DNA of 43,763 nt from CAYRRR01 sp964426755 (GTDB taxonomy: Bacteria; Patescibacteriota; Saccharimonadia; Saccharimonadales; JAGQNJ01). The stretch covers positions 1 through 43,763 of the forward strand of contig CAYRRR010000005.1 in the NCBI GenBank assembly GCA_964426755.1, given 5' to 3'. The translations under genes and the position numbers were made by a program. The first letter of the stretch is position 1, and each line of letters opens with the position of its first letter. Shown piece by piece: positions 8,990 through 16,291 of the stretch. Under the pieces are notes generated by a model. That model saw nothing but the letters and a program-made list of their open reading frames with translations, was not told where the DNA came from and made no database searches.

Positions 8990-9334
8990 ATGAGAGTAAA
9001 ACGCGGCGTAACCACCCGTCATAAGCATAATAAGATCCGCAAAGCCACAAAAGGCATGAGTCATGGTAATCGTGTAAGTATTCGTCGTGGCAAACAAGCG
9101 ATCGTACGATCACTGCAAAATGCCACACGAGACCGAAAAAATCGTAAGCGCACCTTCAGACAGCTCTGGAATATCCGCATCAACGCTGCTGCCAGAGAGA
9201 ACGGCACAACCTATAGCAAACTCATACCAGCCCTAAAATCGGCTGGCATCACCCTTGATCGCAAGATATTAGCGGAACTCGCTGTAAATGAGCCTAAAGC
9301 CTTCACCTCAGTGGTAAATGCAACCAAAAAGTAA
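8990..9334 (+). CDS. rplT: 50S ribosomal protein bL20
   Basis: The 114-residue protein has the bL20 signatures MRVKRGVTTRHKHNKIRKATKG, FRQLWNIRINAAAR and the YSKLIPALKSAGITLDRK helix. It starts 1 base after the rpmI stop. bL20 is an early assembly protein and in other bacteria can repress this operon. I see no clear 23S-mimic pseudoknot in the leader. Confidence 0.95.
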   Translation: MRVKRGVTTRHKHNKIRKATKGMSHGNRVSIRRGKQAIVRSLQNATRDRKNRKRTFRQLWNIRINAAARENGTTYSKLIPALKSAGITLDRKILAELAVNEPKAFTSVVNATKK

Positions 9335-9355
9335 CGTTTAAAGTTAGGTACAGAG

Positions 9356-9385
9356 AAAAACCACCTCTTGCTCGGGGTGGTTTTT
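9356..9385. terminator. Bidirectional terminator between rplT and rnpB
   Basis: AAAAACCACC (9356-9365) pairs perfectly with GGTGGTTTTT (9376-9385). Runs of T follow in both directions, so the stem can end rplT on the plus strand and rnpB on the minus strand. Confidence 0.85.
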
Positions 9386-9390
9386 CATGT

Positions 9391-9740
9391 GCCAGCCTAT
9401 CTATAAGCCGGGTTCTGTTATTGCTAGCTATCTATCTAGCCTGTTAGTTGCCTAACAGATCAAGCGGGTTATGTACGCATATCTTAGCGGGAAACTATCG
9501 CCAAAAGGCAAATAGATATGCTACCTTGCAGCAGACAGGGTTTACCTCTCTTCTATGTCGCCATAGAAGACTGTGAGCTCTTACCTCACTCGTTTCACCT
9601 TTACCCCTTGTTAAAGAGGAAGTTTTGTTTCTGTGGCACTTTCCCTGGGGTTACCCCCGGTTGCCGTTAGCAACTGTCCTTCCCTATGCTGCCCGGACTT
9701 TCCTCCTCAAATAATTGAGGCAGCTAGCCGATAACCTGGC
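9391..9740 (-). ncRNA. rnpB: RNase P RNA, bacterial type A
   Basis: Read on the minus strand the RNA has the universal GAGGAAAGTCCGGGC block near the 5' end, the CCACAGAAA block, and AGAACCCGGCTTATAG near the 3' end. The ends pair as helix P1: eleven positions with one mismatch, between 9740-9730 and 9401-9391. It matures the 5' ends of tRNAs. The start agrees with a promoter at 9747-9755, whose -10 box ends 6 bases upstream. Length is about 350 nt, normal for type A. Confidence 0.93.
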
Positions 9741-9746
9741 AGCAAT

Positions 9747-9755
9747 ATTATACCA
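9747..9755 (-). promoter_or_regulatory. Extended -10 promoter of rnpB embedded in an upstream stop codon
   Basis: On the minus strand TGGTATAAT is a TGn extended -10 box. The TAA stop of the ASCH-RNase HI gene (9750-9748) lies inside the TATAAT. The first base of RNase P RNA follows 6 bases later. Confidence 0.7.
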
Positions 9756-10554
9756 TATTTACATTACTATCTAGAATCCGGTTGACTTCACCATCGGCAA
9801 GTTTGTTAAGCTCGCGGGGTACGTGCGTAAAATCAACGTGCTTGAAATCTTTTACCAGTGACTGGACGATTGCGTATACAGGTTTTAAATCTTTATTTTT
9901 AACCTTATAGGTTCCTTTCATTTGATTTATAACGAGCAAACTATCCATATACACGTGGACTACTTCCGCGCCAAGTTGACGGGCGCGCTCTAGACCAAGT
10001 CGCAACGAGTGATATTCTGCCTGATTGTTAGTTGTGATATTTAAATATTCACCGTTTGTTTCTAAAACATTATCCTGCATATCCATGAGTACGTACCCAC
10101 TAGCTGACGGACCAGGATTACCCCTGGAACCTCCGTCTCCATAGAGTTTGATTTCGCGTACTATTGTAGACATATTTACATCATTATTATTTAGTTTTTG
10201 TGGTTTTTGGAGTGGCCTGAAATCAAATTCGATGACTTTTACCGGCGTGTTAACATCAATTGGATCGCCATAGAAAATTGCCATTTGCTCATATAATTCT
10301 GCAGTCGATCCAAATTGTTCAAACGCTACGCCATCATCTAGACTTAAATCACCGAACCGCTGCTCTGTAACCTTATTGACACGCGCGTTGCCTACTACCT
10401 GCCATGATGTTGGGTCACTTTCTTTTACCTTATCGATGATAGCCACATTATCATTTACTGAAATATTTTTATCATCATGAACGCGTAAGGTTGCCGTTTG
10501 AACACCTTTTTGTACGTTTTCAGCTTCAATATGGTTAAACTTTAGGGTTTTCAT
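9748..10554 (-). CDS. ASCH domain-RNase HI fusion protein
   Basis: The 268-residue protein has two domains. Residues 1-112 look like an ASCH/PUA-like RNA-binding domain (TATLRVHDDKNISVND, ending VKVIEFDFRPL). Residues 133-268 are RNase HI of the RVT_3 type, with the four acidic residues at about D140 (YGDGGSRGNPGP), E180 (NNQAEYHSL), D204 (VYMDSLLV) and D254 (LADGEVN). RNase HI cuts RNA in RNA-DNA hybrids. An internal ATG at residue 128 could produce the nuclease alone. A TAGAAT box 8 bases before the ATG suggests a leaderless mRNA. The gene runs straight into the rnpB promoter. Confidence 0.8.
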   Translation of the reverse strand: MKTLKFNHIEAENVQKGVQTATLRVHDDKNISVNDNVAIIDKVKESDPTSWQVVGNARVNKVTEQRFGDLSLDDGVAFEQFGSTAELYEQMAIFYGDPIDVNTPVKVIEFDFRPLQKPQKLNNNDVNMSTIVREIKLYGDGGSRGNPGPSASGYVLMDMQDNVLETNGEYLNITTNNQAEYHSLRLGLERARQLGAEVVHVYMDSLLVINQMKGTYKVKNKDLKPVYAIVQSLVKDFKHVDFTHVPRELNKLADGEVNRILDSNVNMV

Positions 10555-10560
10555 TCTTAT

Positions 10561-10579
10561 CTATTCTACCCTAGAATAG
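10561..10579. promoter_or_regulatory. Symmetric divergent leaderless promoters
   Basis: CTATTCTA-CCC-TAGAATAG is a perfect inverted repeat with 8-base arms. Each arm carries TAGAAT, a -10 box, facing outward. One lies 7 bases before the queA GTG and the other 8 bases before the ASCH-RNase HI ATG. The two promoters therefore overlap and may exclude each other. Confidence 0.5.
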
Positions 10580-10584
10580 ACTGC

Positions 10585-11613
10585 GTGCATATTAATGACT
10601 TTGATTACAAGTTGCCACAGAGCAAGATAGCTGTCCATCCGCCTGCTCAACGCGGTAAAAGTAAGCTTCTGATACTTAATAGAGATACCGGTAGTATAAG
10701 TCACAAAACATATACTAAAATGTGCGAATTTGTTCGTCCGGGAGATGTGGTAGTTCTTAATGACACTAGGGTGATAAAAGCTCGTCTGCTTGCAACTTCA
10801 GAAGATGGCAAAAAACGAGAATTCCTGCTACTAGAACGACATTCTCAAAATCTTAACACACACCGCTGGAAAGTACTCTACAAGGGCAAGGTTAAGGCGG
10901 GCCAGCTATATAAGGTTAATAAGGCGATTATTGCGGTAGATGCTGTTGAAGCTCATGGAATTGCTGAAATCTCGTCTGATGATGATTTATTAGCGCTCAG
11001 CGAGCAGGCCGGACATGTACCCTTGCCTCCGTACATACACAGAGAAGATACAGCTGAAGATACCTTACGCTACCAAACAGAGTTCGCTCGAGAGGTTGGC
11101 TCTGTCGCAGCGCCCACGGCGTCTTTAAATTTGACTCAAGAGCTCATCAATCAAATTAAAGCTAAGGGGGCGAACATTGCTTATCTTACCCTCCATGTAG
11201 GCATCGGAACCTTTTTGCCCATTCGCGTTAATATCATAGAGAATCATAAAATGCATAGTGAATACTTTGAGATACCTTCACGTACAACTGAGATGATACA
11301 AAAAGCTAAGGCAAGTGGTAATCGTGTTATCGCAGTCGGTACTACCGTTACCCGCACCCTTGAGCACTGTGCACCGCAAATTTTATCACAAAAACCTTCT
11401 GCCCTATCAGGAGAAGCCGATATTTTTATCTACCCTGGATACAAATTCAAAGTAATCGATGCTCTCGTCACTAACTTCCACGCTCCTAAAACGACCGTTT
11501 TAATGCTAGCAGCTGCGTTTGCGGGCTGGAACAACCTCAGGCCTGCCTATGAAGAAGCACTGGCACGTGACTATACATTTCTCTCATACGGCGATTCAAT
11601 GCTTATACACTAA
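10585..11613 (+). CDS. queA: S-adenosylmethionine:tRNA ribosyltransferase-isomerase
   Basis: QueA transfers and isomerises the ribose of SAM onto preQ1 in tRNA to form epoxyqueuosine. The 342 residues cover the whole family, with DFDYKLPQSKIAVHP at the start, VVVLNDTRVIKARLL, TLHVGIGTFLPIR and NFHAPKTTVLMLAAAFAG. The start is GTG at 10585, directly after the -10 box and without a ribosome binding site. It partners with tgt at 19092-20186 in queuosine modification, although no preQ1 synthesis genes are in the window. Its stop overlaps the convergent HD gene by 4 bases. Confidence 0.95.
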   Translation: MHINDFDYKLPQSKIAVHPPAQRGKSKLLILNRDTGSISHKTYTKMCEFVRPGDVVVLNDTRVIKARLLATSEDGKKREFLLLERHSQNLNTHRWKVLYKGKVKAGQLYKVNKAIIAVDAVEAHGIAEISSDDDLLALSEQAGHVPLPPYIHREDTAEDTLRYQTEFAREVGSVAAPTASLNLTQELINQIKAKGANIAYLTLHVGIGTFLPIRVNIIENHKMHSEYFEIPSRTTEMIQKAKASGNRVIAVGTTVTRTLEHCAPQILSQKPSALSGEADIFIYPGYKFKVIDALVTNFHAPKTTVLMLAAAFAGWNNLRPAYEEALARDYTFLSYGDSMLIH

Positions 11614-12212
11614 TTATCGAATAAATCTTCTTTTCGGCTATCAATGTAATCAAGTAATTCTTTATACCACCGTGCAACCACTGGATGTGCAGACACCTTC
11701 TCGAGCATTTCTACTGCTTTCTCACGATGCATCTCATAGCTAATATTATTCTTTCTCCAGAAATATCCATCTGCTTCAACAATCATTATCACTGCTAATA
11801 ATTTATCAAGCGCATACACGAAACGAGACTCTTCATCTTCCTGAGCCTCATAAAGTAATATTGCTCTCTGTAGGCCAGGAGTTGCAATAAACTCAATACC
11901 GATCTTTTCAATTGCAGCCTCTTCTCGTTCTGCTTTTGTCTCACGCCCCACCCTATCCTAAACAGAGGTGTCGCCGGCATACAGTTCAGGTAAATCATGG
12001 ACAGTTGCATAATAAGTAATCTTGCCCGGATCCAATCCCAATTTCTCACCGAGTGCCATACCAACGAGCGTCAAGGAATAAGAGTGCTCTGCATCATTTT
12101 CGGCACGGCCCTCTGAATATGGCCACGGAATTGCGCGCTCGATTTCTGCAAATGGAACATAGGCACTATGAACCAAATGAGTAACATCTTCTAATAATAG
12201 TTTTTCTTGCAT
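11610..12212 (-). pseudogene. HD-domain phosphohydrolase (YfbR-like) interrupted by in-frame TAG
   Basis: The reading frame runs from ATG 12212 (ribosome binding site AAGGAAG) to TAG 11610-11612. A second TAG lies in the same frame at 11958-11960, between YAGDTSV and DRVGRETKAERE. The first part carries the HD motif residues (NDAEHS, TVHDLPE). The last metal-binding Asp is probably in YALDKLL, after the stop, so neither half should be active alone. Without the stop the protein would be 200 residues, like HD nucleotidases. One base change explains it. It could be a real nonsense mutation, a sequence error or UAG read-through. It follows tRNA-Pro by about 10 bases on the same strand. Confidence 0.75.
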
Positions 12213-12223
12213 TGACTTCCTTT

Positions 12224-12300
12224 TGGTCGGGGTGACAGGACTTGAACCTGCGACCTCACGGCCCCCAGCCGTACGCGCTAGCCAACTGCGCCACACCCCG
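12224..12300 (-). tRNA. tRNA-Pro (GGG)
   Basis: The acceptor CGGGGTG pairs with CACCCCG. D-arm, anticodon arm (TACGG-CTGGGGG-CCGTG) and T-arm (GGTTCAAGTCC) are complete. Anticodon GGG reads CCC. Discriminator A and the CCA tail are encoded. The CCA is followed directly by the ribosome binding site of the HD gene. Confidence 0.95.
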
Positions 12301-12600
12301 ATAAGGTAAGTTTACTACAGATTATCAAATGTACGAGCCGCTCGGTCCTCACGGTCACCTTCGGCGACCCCGTCGCAACTTCTTTCAAAACAAGTTTTGA
12401 AGAGTTGACTCCCTTGCGGATTGCCACCGGCAATCCTCACCCCAGCCGTACCCGTATGTCCAACTGCGCCACACCCCGTCGTCAGAATCGACGGTCGCCT
12501 TCGGAAAACTACATTTTCATCTACGTTATAGTCGCTTCTTCCTCTCAAATTTGCAAATCCTCTCGCAAATTTGTATTAGACCGTAATCTAAAAACCGGGC
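12301..12600. repeat. Hairpin-rich spacer upstream of tRNA-Pro
   Basis: No credible protein gene is seen. The stretch contains several inverted repeats in a row: CAACTTCTTTCAAAAC with GTTTTGAAGAGTTG (about 12374-12405), a perfect GGATTGCC/GGCAATCC (12418-12436), CGTCG/CGACG (about 12478-12494) and CAAATTTGC/GCAAATTTG (about 12546-12574). A 14-base motif, ACGGTCACCTTCGG (12351-12364), recurs with one mismatch at 12491-12504. A partial tRNA-Pro copy lies in the middle. Confidence 0.55.
12439..12478 (-). pseudogene. Partial copy of the tRNA-Pro 5' half
   Basis: These 40 bases match the 5' half of the intact tRNA-Pro (12262-12300) from acceptor strand to anticodon loop. The ends are identical, and there are changes plus one indel in the D-arm. 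The 3' half is missing, so it cannot be a functional tRNA. It arose by duplication or recombination at the tRNA locus. Confidence 0.75.
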
Positions 12601-12750
12601 CATCACCCTTGATTAATCTGATAAATCTAAGTGGGTTCTCTCAAGCAGTTACCACGGTAGCTACTGTATATAAGATCCCTATCAGAAGCTGTTAGATAAT
12701 CATTGATGGGCGATGACCCAGCACTTACATTATACGCCCTGACCGGGTGA
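12601..12750. other. Intergenic stretch without recognised gene
   Basis: No ORF with credible composition is present. CATCACCC (about 12602-12609) can pair imperfectly with GGGCGATG (about 12709-12716), which would fold the stretch back on itself. There is no tRNA or known RNA motif. Confidence 0.4.
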
Positions 12751-13377
12751 CTAGCCTAGCAAAATCTCAAAGAAAAAGGCATTCACAAAACTTACTATGG
12801 GAATTAATACAGGGAATAGAATGAACATGAAGAGAAAAATTCCAGCTAGCCCAAAAGCTTCGATTTGCTCCATTACTCTTCTAAGCGGTTCAGGCGCTAC
12901 CGCATAGAGCACACGAGAACCGTCCAGTGGCGGAAACGGAATCATATTAAACACAAACACCGCAACATTAATTTGTAAAAAGAGTGCTACGGCTTCATAT
13001 AAGTCTGTACCAATTGCAATTGAAAAGATCCTGATCAGTGCAGCTGCTACAAAAGCAAGCAATAAATTGCTTAACGGACCAGCAAGACCCACCATTGCCG
13101 CACCAAACTCCCCGCCGCGTACGCGGTAGGGATTGAACGGTACCGGTTTTGCAATCAAGAACGGGGGCAGGCCTAACAGTAAAAGCACTAAAGGAAGCAA
13201 AATCGTTGTAAAAGGATCAATGTGTTGAAGGGGATTGAGCGTTAACCTTCCGAGGTCTTTAGCAGTAGTATCACCCAGCCAATGCGCTGCAAACGCATGC
13301 ATTGCCTCATGAAAGCTCAGTGAAATTATTATACTAACCAATATTATCGCAATTGCGTTTATGCTAAATCCGTCCAT
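12751..13377 (-). CDS. Site-2 protease family (M50) membrane metalloprotease
   Basis: The 208-residue protein has the zinc motif HEAMH (residues about 24-28) in the first membrane helix. The second active-site motif NMIPFPPLDGSRV follows, where the Asp is the third ligand, with four or more further hydrophobic segments. This matches the compact Rip/S2P proteins without a PDZ domain that cut substrates within the membrane. I chose ATG 13377 because a TATACT box (13392-13387) sits 9 bases upstream. The longer ORF to 13452 would run through that promoter and the overlapping rpmB promoter. Confidence 0.88.
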   Translation of the reverse strand: MDGFSINAIAIILVSIIISLSFHEAMHAFAAHWLGDTTAKDLGRLTLNPLQHIDPFTTILLPLVLLLLGLPPFLIAKPVPFNPYRVRGGEFGAAMVGLAGPLSNLLLAFVAAALIRIFSIAIGTDLYEAVALFLQINVAVFVFNMIPFPPLDGSRVLYAVAPEPLRRVMEQIEAFGLAGIFLFMFILFPVLIPIVSFVNAFFFEILLG

Positions 13378-13417
13378 GGCTTTTAAAGTATAACAAGTAA
13401 GTCTCTTGCTCAAAATA

Positions 13418-13446
13418 TTGACATATAAGAGGTAAACCAGTACAAT
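13418..13446 (+). promoter_or_regulatory. Near-consensus promoter of rpmB
   Basis: TTGACA (13418-13423), exactly 17 bases, then TACAAT (13441-13446). Transcription should start about 5 bases before the ATG, giving an almost leaderless mRNA. Confidence 0.75.
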
Positions 13447-13457
13447 TAACACTTGTC

Positions 13458-13676
13458 ATGCAAAAATGCGAATTAACCGGTAAAGGCAAACAGTTCGGCC
13501 ACAACGTGAGCTTTTCTCAAAGACACACTAAAAAGGTGTGGAAGCCTAATTTACAGACTAAAACATTAGTTATCGATGGTAAAAAGGTGCGTATGAAGGT
13601 TAGTACCCAAGCAATTCGTACACTCAAAAAGAAAGGGCTTTTAGAGCCCGCACCGGCTTCATCAACTGAAAAATAA
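13458..13676 (+). CDS. rpmB: 50S ribosomal protein bL28
   Basis: The 72-residue protein starts MQKCELTGKGKQFGHNVSFS and has the RHTKKVWKPNLQTK block typical of bL28, followed by a basic end. It is a single-gene unit with its own strong promoter and terminator and no Shine-Dalgarno. It is divergent from the M50 protease. Confidence 0.93.
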   Translation: MQKCELTGKGKQFGHNVSFSQRHTKKVWKPNLQTKTLVIDGKKVRMKVSTQAIRTLKKKGLLEPAPASSTEK

Positions 13677-13697
13677 AAAGCCCCGAGGGGCTTTTTT
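13675..13697 (+). terminator. Terminator of rpmB
   Basis: AAAAAGCCCC GA GGGGCTTTTTTT forms a short GC-rich stem that starts at the stop codon and ends in a T run. Confidence 0.9.
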
Positions 13698-13741
13698 TGT
13701 TTTAGTCACACCGCGGACGCAATAAATCGTTCACAAAATTA

Positions 13742-14368
13742 TTATTGTTTCTCGAGCACTGTTAGCGAAGTTATCTCTGGTAAATCGCTCCTTTTTACTT
13801 TAAGCTTAGGTACCGTTTCTTTCGCCTCCATACCTAGTTGGCTGATCGCTTCAGATAACTCTAACTGTGGTACAGGATAATTCATGCCTTTAACGGCATA
13901 ATTTGTGGGGATGATAAGCTTTGGTTCAACTGTTTTTATCACTTTTAGGGCGCCTACGGGGTCAAGAGTATAGCCATTTCCACCTACCGGAACCAGCATA
14001 ATATCAATAAGGCCGATCTCCTCAAGCTGCTCGTCGGTCAGCTCAGGATAAATATGCCCGACGATCAGCACCGTAATATCTTCAGCCGTAACCTTATATA
14101 TAGTTGCGGATTTTTTGCCTTCTTCATCAACATGAGAACGAGCAGCTACACCCTTGATCGACATGTATGAAACTTCGTACTCACCAGGCTGATCAATAAC
14201 GATCTTTGGCTCTGACGCAGGTAAGCCGTGTGCTGACGTATATAGCGCGATATCACCCGACTTCAGAGGCGACTTGCCTCCAAGTTCCGCCACGTTGTCA
14301 TCAACAACAAGAGCAGCCTGTTTAGTTGCTATCCGTACACAGTTAGCGCCAAAATATTGAAGTTCCAT
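13742..14368 (-). CDS. Metallo-beta-lactamase-fold-like protein without the HxHxDH motif
   Basis: The 208-residue protein begins ELQYFGANCVRI, like UlaG/YtnP-type MBL proteins. It continues with GEYEV, LIVGHIYPELTDEQLEEI and IDIMLVPVGGNGYTLDP, which follow the strand order of that fold. The usual metal-binding HxHxDH is absent and only isolated His residues remain, so hydrolase activity is doubtful. Such proteins are frequent in CPR genomes. It is 14 bases downstream of the regulator gene on the same strand and probably co-transcribed. Confidence 0.7.
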   Translation of the reverse strand: MELQYFGANCVRIATKQAALVVDDNVAELGGKSPLKSGDIALYTSAHGLPASEPKIVIDQPGEYEVSYMSIKGVAARSHVDEEGKKSATIYKVTAEDITVLIVGHIYPELTDEQLEEIGLIDIMLVPVGGNGYTLDPVGALKVIKTVEPKLIIPTNYAVKGMNYPVPQLELSEAISQLGMEAKETVPKLKVKRSDLPEITSLTVLEKQ

Positions 14369-14382
14369 TCTTTCTTTACCTC

Positions 14383-14988
14383 CTAGTTATCAAAACGATG
14401 TTTCTTATCAATCAGGATTTGCTTCTTTGCAGCGGCCAGCTTAACCAAAAACCTATCTTTAACCTGCTCACGATAATCGTACTCTTTATCATCCATTATG
14501 ACAAAGCGGATCTCTTTACCCTCTTTGGCTTCCATTTCGCTGATGTATTTATTCATTTTAGTTTGATTAATATCACCGACCACTAGCATGTCAATCCCGC
14601 TAGACTCATCTCTTGTAAATTGCCCTGTTAGTATAGCTAGCTCTACGTTGCCAACTTTTTTTAATGCCGCAATTTCGTCGGTGTCTTCAGGTGCAGACAC
14701 CTCTTTGCCAACTTGCGTAAGCATCTTTGCTCCGCCTCTGCCAAAGATGGCCGCTAAAGCTTTGTAATAATCATATTGCTGATTTACCTCATAATACAGA
14801 CGATTGTTATTGTTATCTGACGAAATAATACCGATACTTAAGAGGTTTGCGAGCTCTCTGCGTACTGAGTTTATCTGCTCATCAATCTTTCGTGTTATCT
14901 CACGAACATAAAAAGAACGGTTGGGGTTAGAAAAGAACAGCTGTAGCAGCTTTACCCTTGTCTTAGACCCAAACAGTTGTTCAACCAT
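14383..14988 (-). CDS. Winged-helix regulator with nucleotidyltransferase-like C-domain
   Basis: Residues 1-75 form an ArsR/MarR-type winged helix (MVEQLFGSKTRVKLLQLFF, FYVREITRKID, RRELANLLSIGII). Residues 110-175 (VELAILTGQFTRDESSGIDMLVVGDINQTKM) resemble a minimal nucleotidyltransferase fold, without an obvious catalytic GSxxxxxDxD. The architecture is common among CPR regulators of unknown target. No operator is evident. Confidence 0.7.
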   Translation of the reverse strand: MVEQLFGSKTRVKLLQLFFSNPNRSFYVREITRKIDEQINSVRRELANLLSIGIISSDNNNNRLYYEVNQQYDYYKALAAIFGRGGAKMLTQVGKEVSAPEDTDEIAALKKVGNVELAILTGQFTRDESSGIDMLVVGDINQTKMNKYISEMEAKEGKEIRFVIMDDKEYDYREQVKDRFLVKLAAAKKQILIDKKHRFDN

Positions 14989-15012
14989 ATGAACATTGTA
15001 ACAGAAACGGAC

Positions 15013-15738
15013 TCAACTTTTTCGCAATAATGTTGTTACAAGTTCAACAGCTTCACTCTGTTTTTCAACCCAGTGAATACTTTTATTACGCTTAAACCAG
15101 GTTCGCTGACGCTTGGCCAAATCTTTATCGCCCTTAATAAATCGTTCTTTTGCCTCATGGAGGGTAATACGACCATGGATATACTCTGCAAATGCTCGAT
15201 ACCCGATACCTGTCATCGCAGGCGCATCCCAACCATACTTCTTACCCAATCCCTTTACTTCTTCTATAAAGCCCTCTTCGATCATTTTTTCAATCCGTAG
15301 GGTGATACGTTGCGTAAGGTCGTCTTTTTCTCGTCTCACACCAATCACTAGCGTATCTGAACGCAATTCTTGCATTGTTTTGTTGTCAAAATTATAGCTA
15401 TAAATCACTGAATCAATATACAAACCCGTTCCACCCGCCATTATGGGCAGTTTACCGCGCGAATAAATATCAGTAATTGCCGCTTTAGCATCTTTCTGAA
15501 AGCGTGCTGCGTTGTATTTTTGATCAGGCGTAGTTACATCAAGCAAATGATGCTTAACTCGCGCCCGATCATCCGAGCTTGGTTTTGCAGTACCAATGTC
15601 CATGCCCTTATAGACCGTACGAGAATCAGCGGCAATAATCTCTCCATCGAATCGTTCGGCCAGATACATCGCCAAGTCGCTTTTGCCACTAGCCGTTTCG
15701 CCAACAATCACAACTAGGGGCGCTACTCTGGTTGCCAT
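15013..15738 (-). CDS. miaA: tRNA dimethylallyltransferase, shortened
   Basis: MiaA adds a prenyl group to A37 of tRNAs reading UNN codons. The P-loop GETASGKSD, DSRTVYKGMDIGTAKPS, HHLLDV and GGTGLYIDSVIY are all present, as is the C-terminal AKRQRTWFKRN. The protein is only 241 residues, against about 300 or more usually. The stretch between GLYIDSVIYSY and DDLTQRI is trimmed, which removes most of the helical insertion domain. Its start overlaps the end of the alkyltransferase-like gene by 16 bases. Confidence 0.9.
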   Translation of the reverse strand: MATRVAPLVVIVGETASGKSDLAMYLAERFDGEIIAADSRTVYKGMDIGTAKPSSDDRARVKHHLLDVTTPDQKYNAARFQKDAKAAITDIYSRGKLPIMAGGTGLYIDSVIYSYNFDNKTMQELRSDTLVIGVRREKDDLTQRITLRIEKMIEEGFIEEVKGLGKKYGWDAPAMTGIGYRAFAEYIHGRITLHEAKERFIKGDKDLAKRQRTWFKRNKSIHWVEKQSEAVELVTTLLRKS

Positions 15739-16025
15739 AGCAGCCCTACAATATCAACTTGGTAATCTTTAACCTTGATTCCTTCTTGCTCGAGCACTTG
15801 TTGATGACCGGCTTTACCGCCAGGATAACCACTAGCTAAACCGCCGTGTTTATTTACGACACGATGCCATGGCAAATTTGGGTCACCAAAATGAGCTATG
15901 CCACCTACAATCCGTGCCGCCCTTGGATTGCCGCACAAAGCAGCCAGTTGACCATAGGTCATAAGTCTACCCTCTGGTATTTGGGCTACTATGGCCTCAA
16001 CGTTGACCTTAAGGTTTTTTTCCAT
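15723..16025 (-). CDS. Alkyltransferase-like protein (ATL)
   Basis: The protein has the MGMT C-domain: MTYGQLAALCG, helix-turn-helix ARIVGGIAH and active-site block PWHRVVN, where Trp replaces the alkyl-accepting Cys of PCHRV. That exchange defines ATL proteins, which bind O6-alkylguanine and flag it for nucleotide excision repair without repairing it. I prefer ATG 16025 (100 residues) to 16049, because family members start near MEKNLK. It overlaps miaA downstream and the small membrane protein gene upstream. Confidence 0.88.
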   Translation of the reverse strand: MEKNLKVNVEAIVAQIPEGRLMTYGQLAALCGNPRAARIVGGIAHFGDPNLPWHRVVNKHGGLASGYPGGKAGHQQVLEQEGIKVKDYQVDIVGLLWQPE

Positions 16026-16290
16026 TAGCTTTAGATTGTTTTGCCACACCGATAATAAGACAAGCTACCAACAACACAGCCAGTAGAGGCAAGGCAATTG
16101 CAATGACATCGACCGCCAACTCAGCATTGCGTAACTTGGCCTCTGCCCCAGAACCTCCTTCACCCACAGATCCGTAAACAGGCAAAAGTACTGCCGGCAC
16201 TATAGCGACAGGGATTAGAAATAGCAGAATGCCGCAGATTATGGAAATCTTCAGATAAATATTCAGTTTTTTCTTTGGCTTAGCGAGCAT
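16009..16290 (-). CDS. Small two-helix membrane protein
   Basis: The 93-residue product has a Lys-rich start (MLAKPKKKLNIYLK) and two membrane helices (about 15-38 and 58-82). A Gly/Ser-rich loop lies between them, and the tail is basic. The family is not recognised. ATG 16290 is 1 base after the thrS stop (TAAAATG), a strong sign of coupling. The ORF extending to 16338 would overlap thrS without need. It overlaps the ATL gene at its end. Confidence 0.6.
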   Translation of the reverse strand: MLAKPKKKLNIYLKISIICGILLFLIPVAIVPAVLLPVYGSVGEGGSGAEAKLRNAELAVDVIAIALPLLAVLLVACLIIGVAKQSKANGKKP

Positions 16291-16291
16291 T

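Noticed and set aside
12315..12695. Open frames of 77 and 96 codons in the spacer upstream of tRNA-Pro
   Set aside because: They run through a tRNA fragment and inverted repeats and have no family resemblance, promoter or ribosome binding site.
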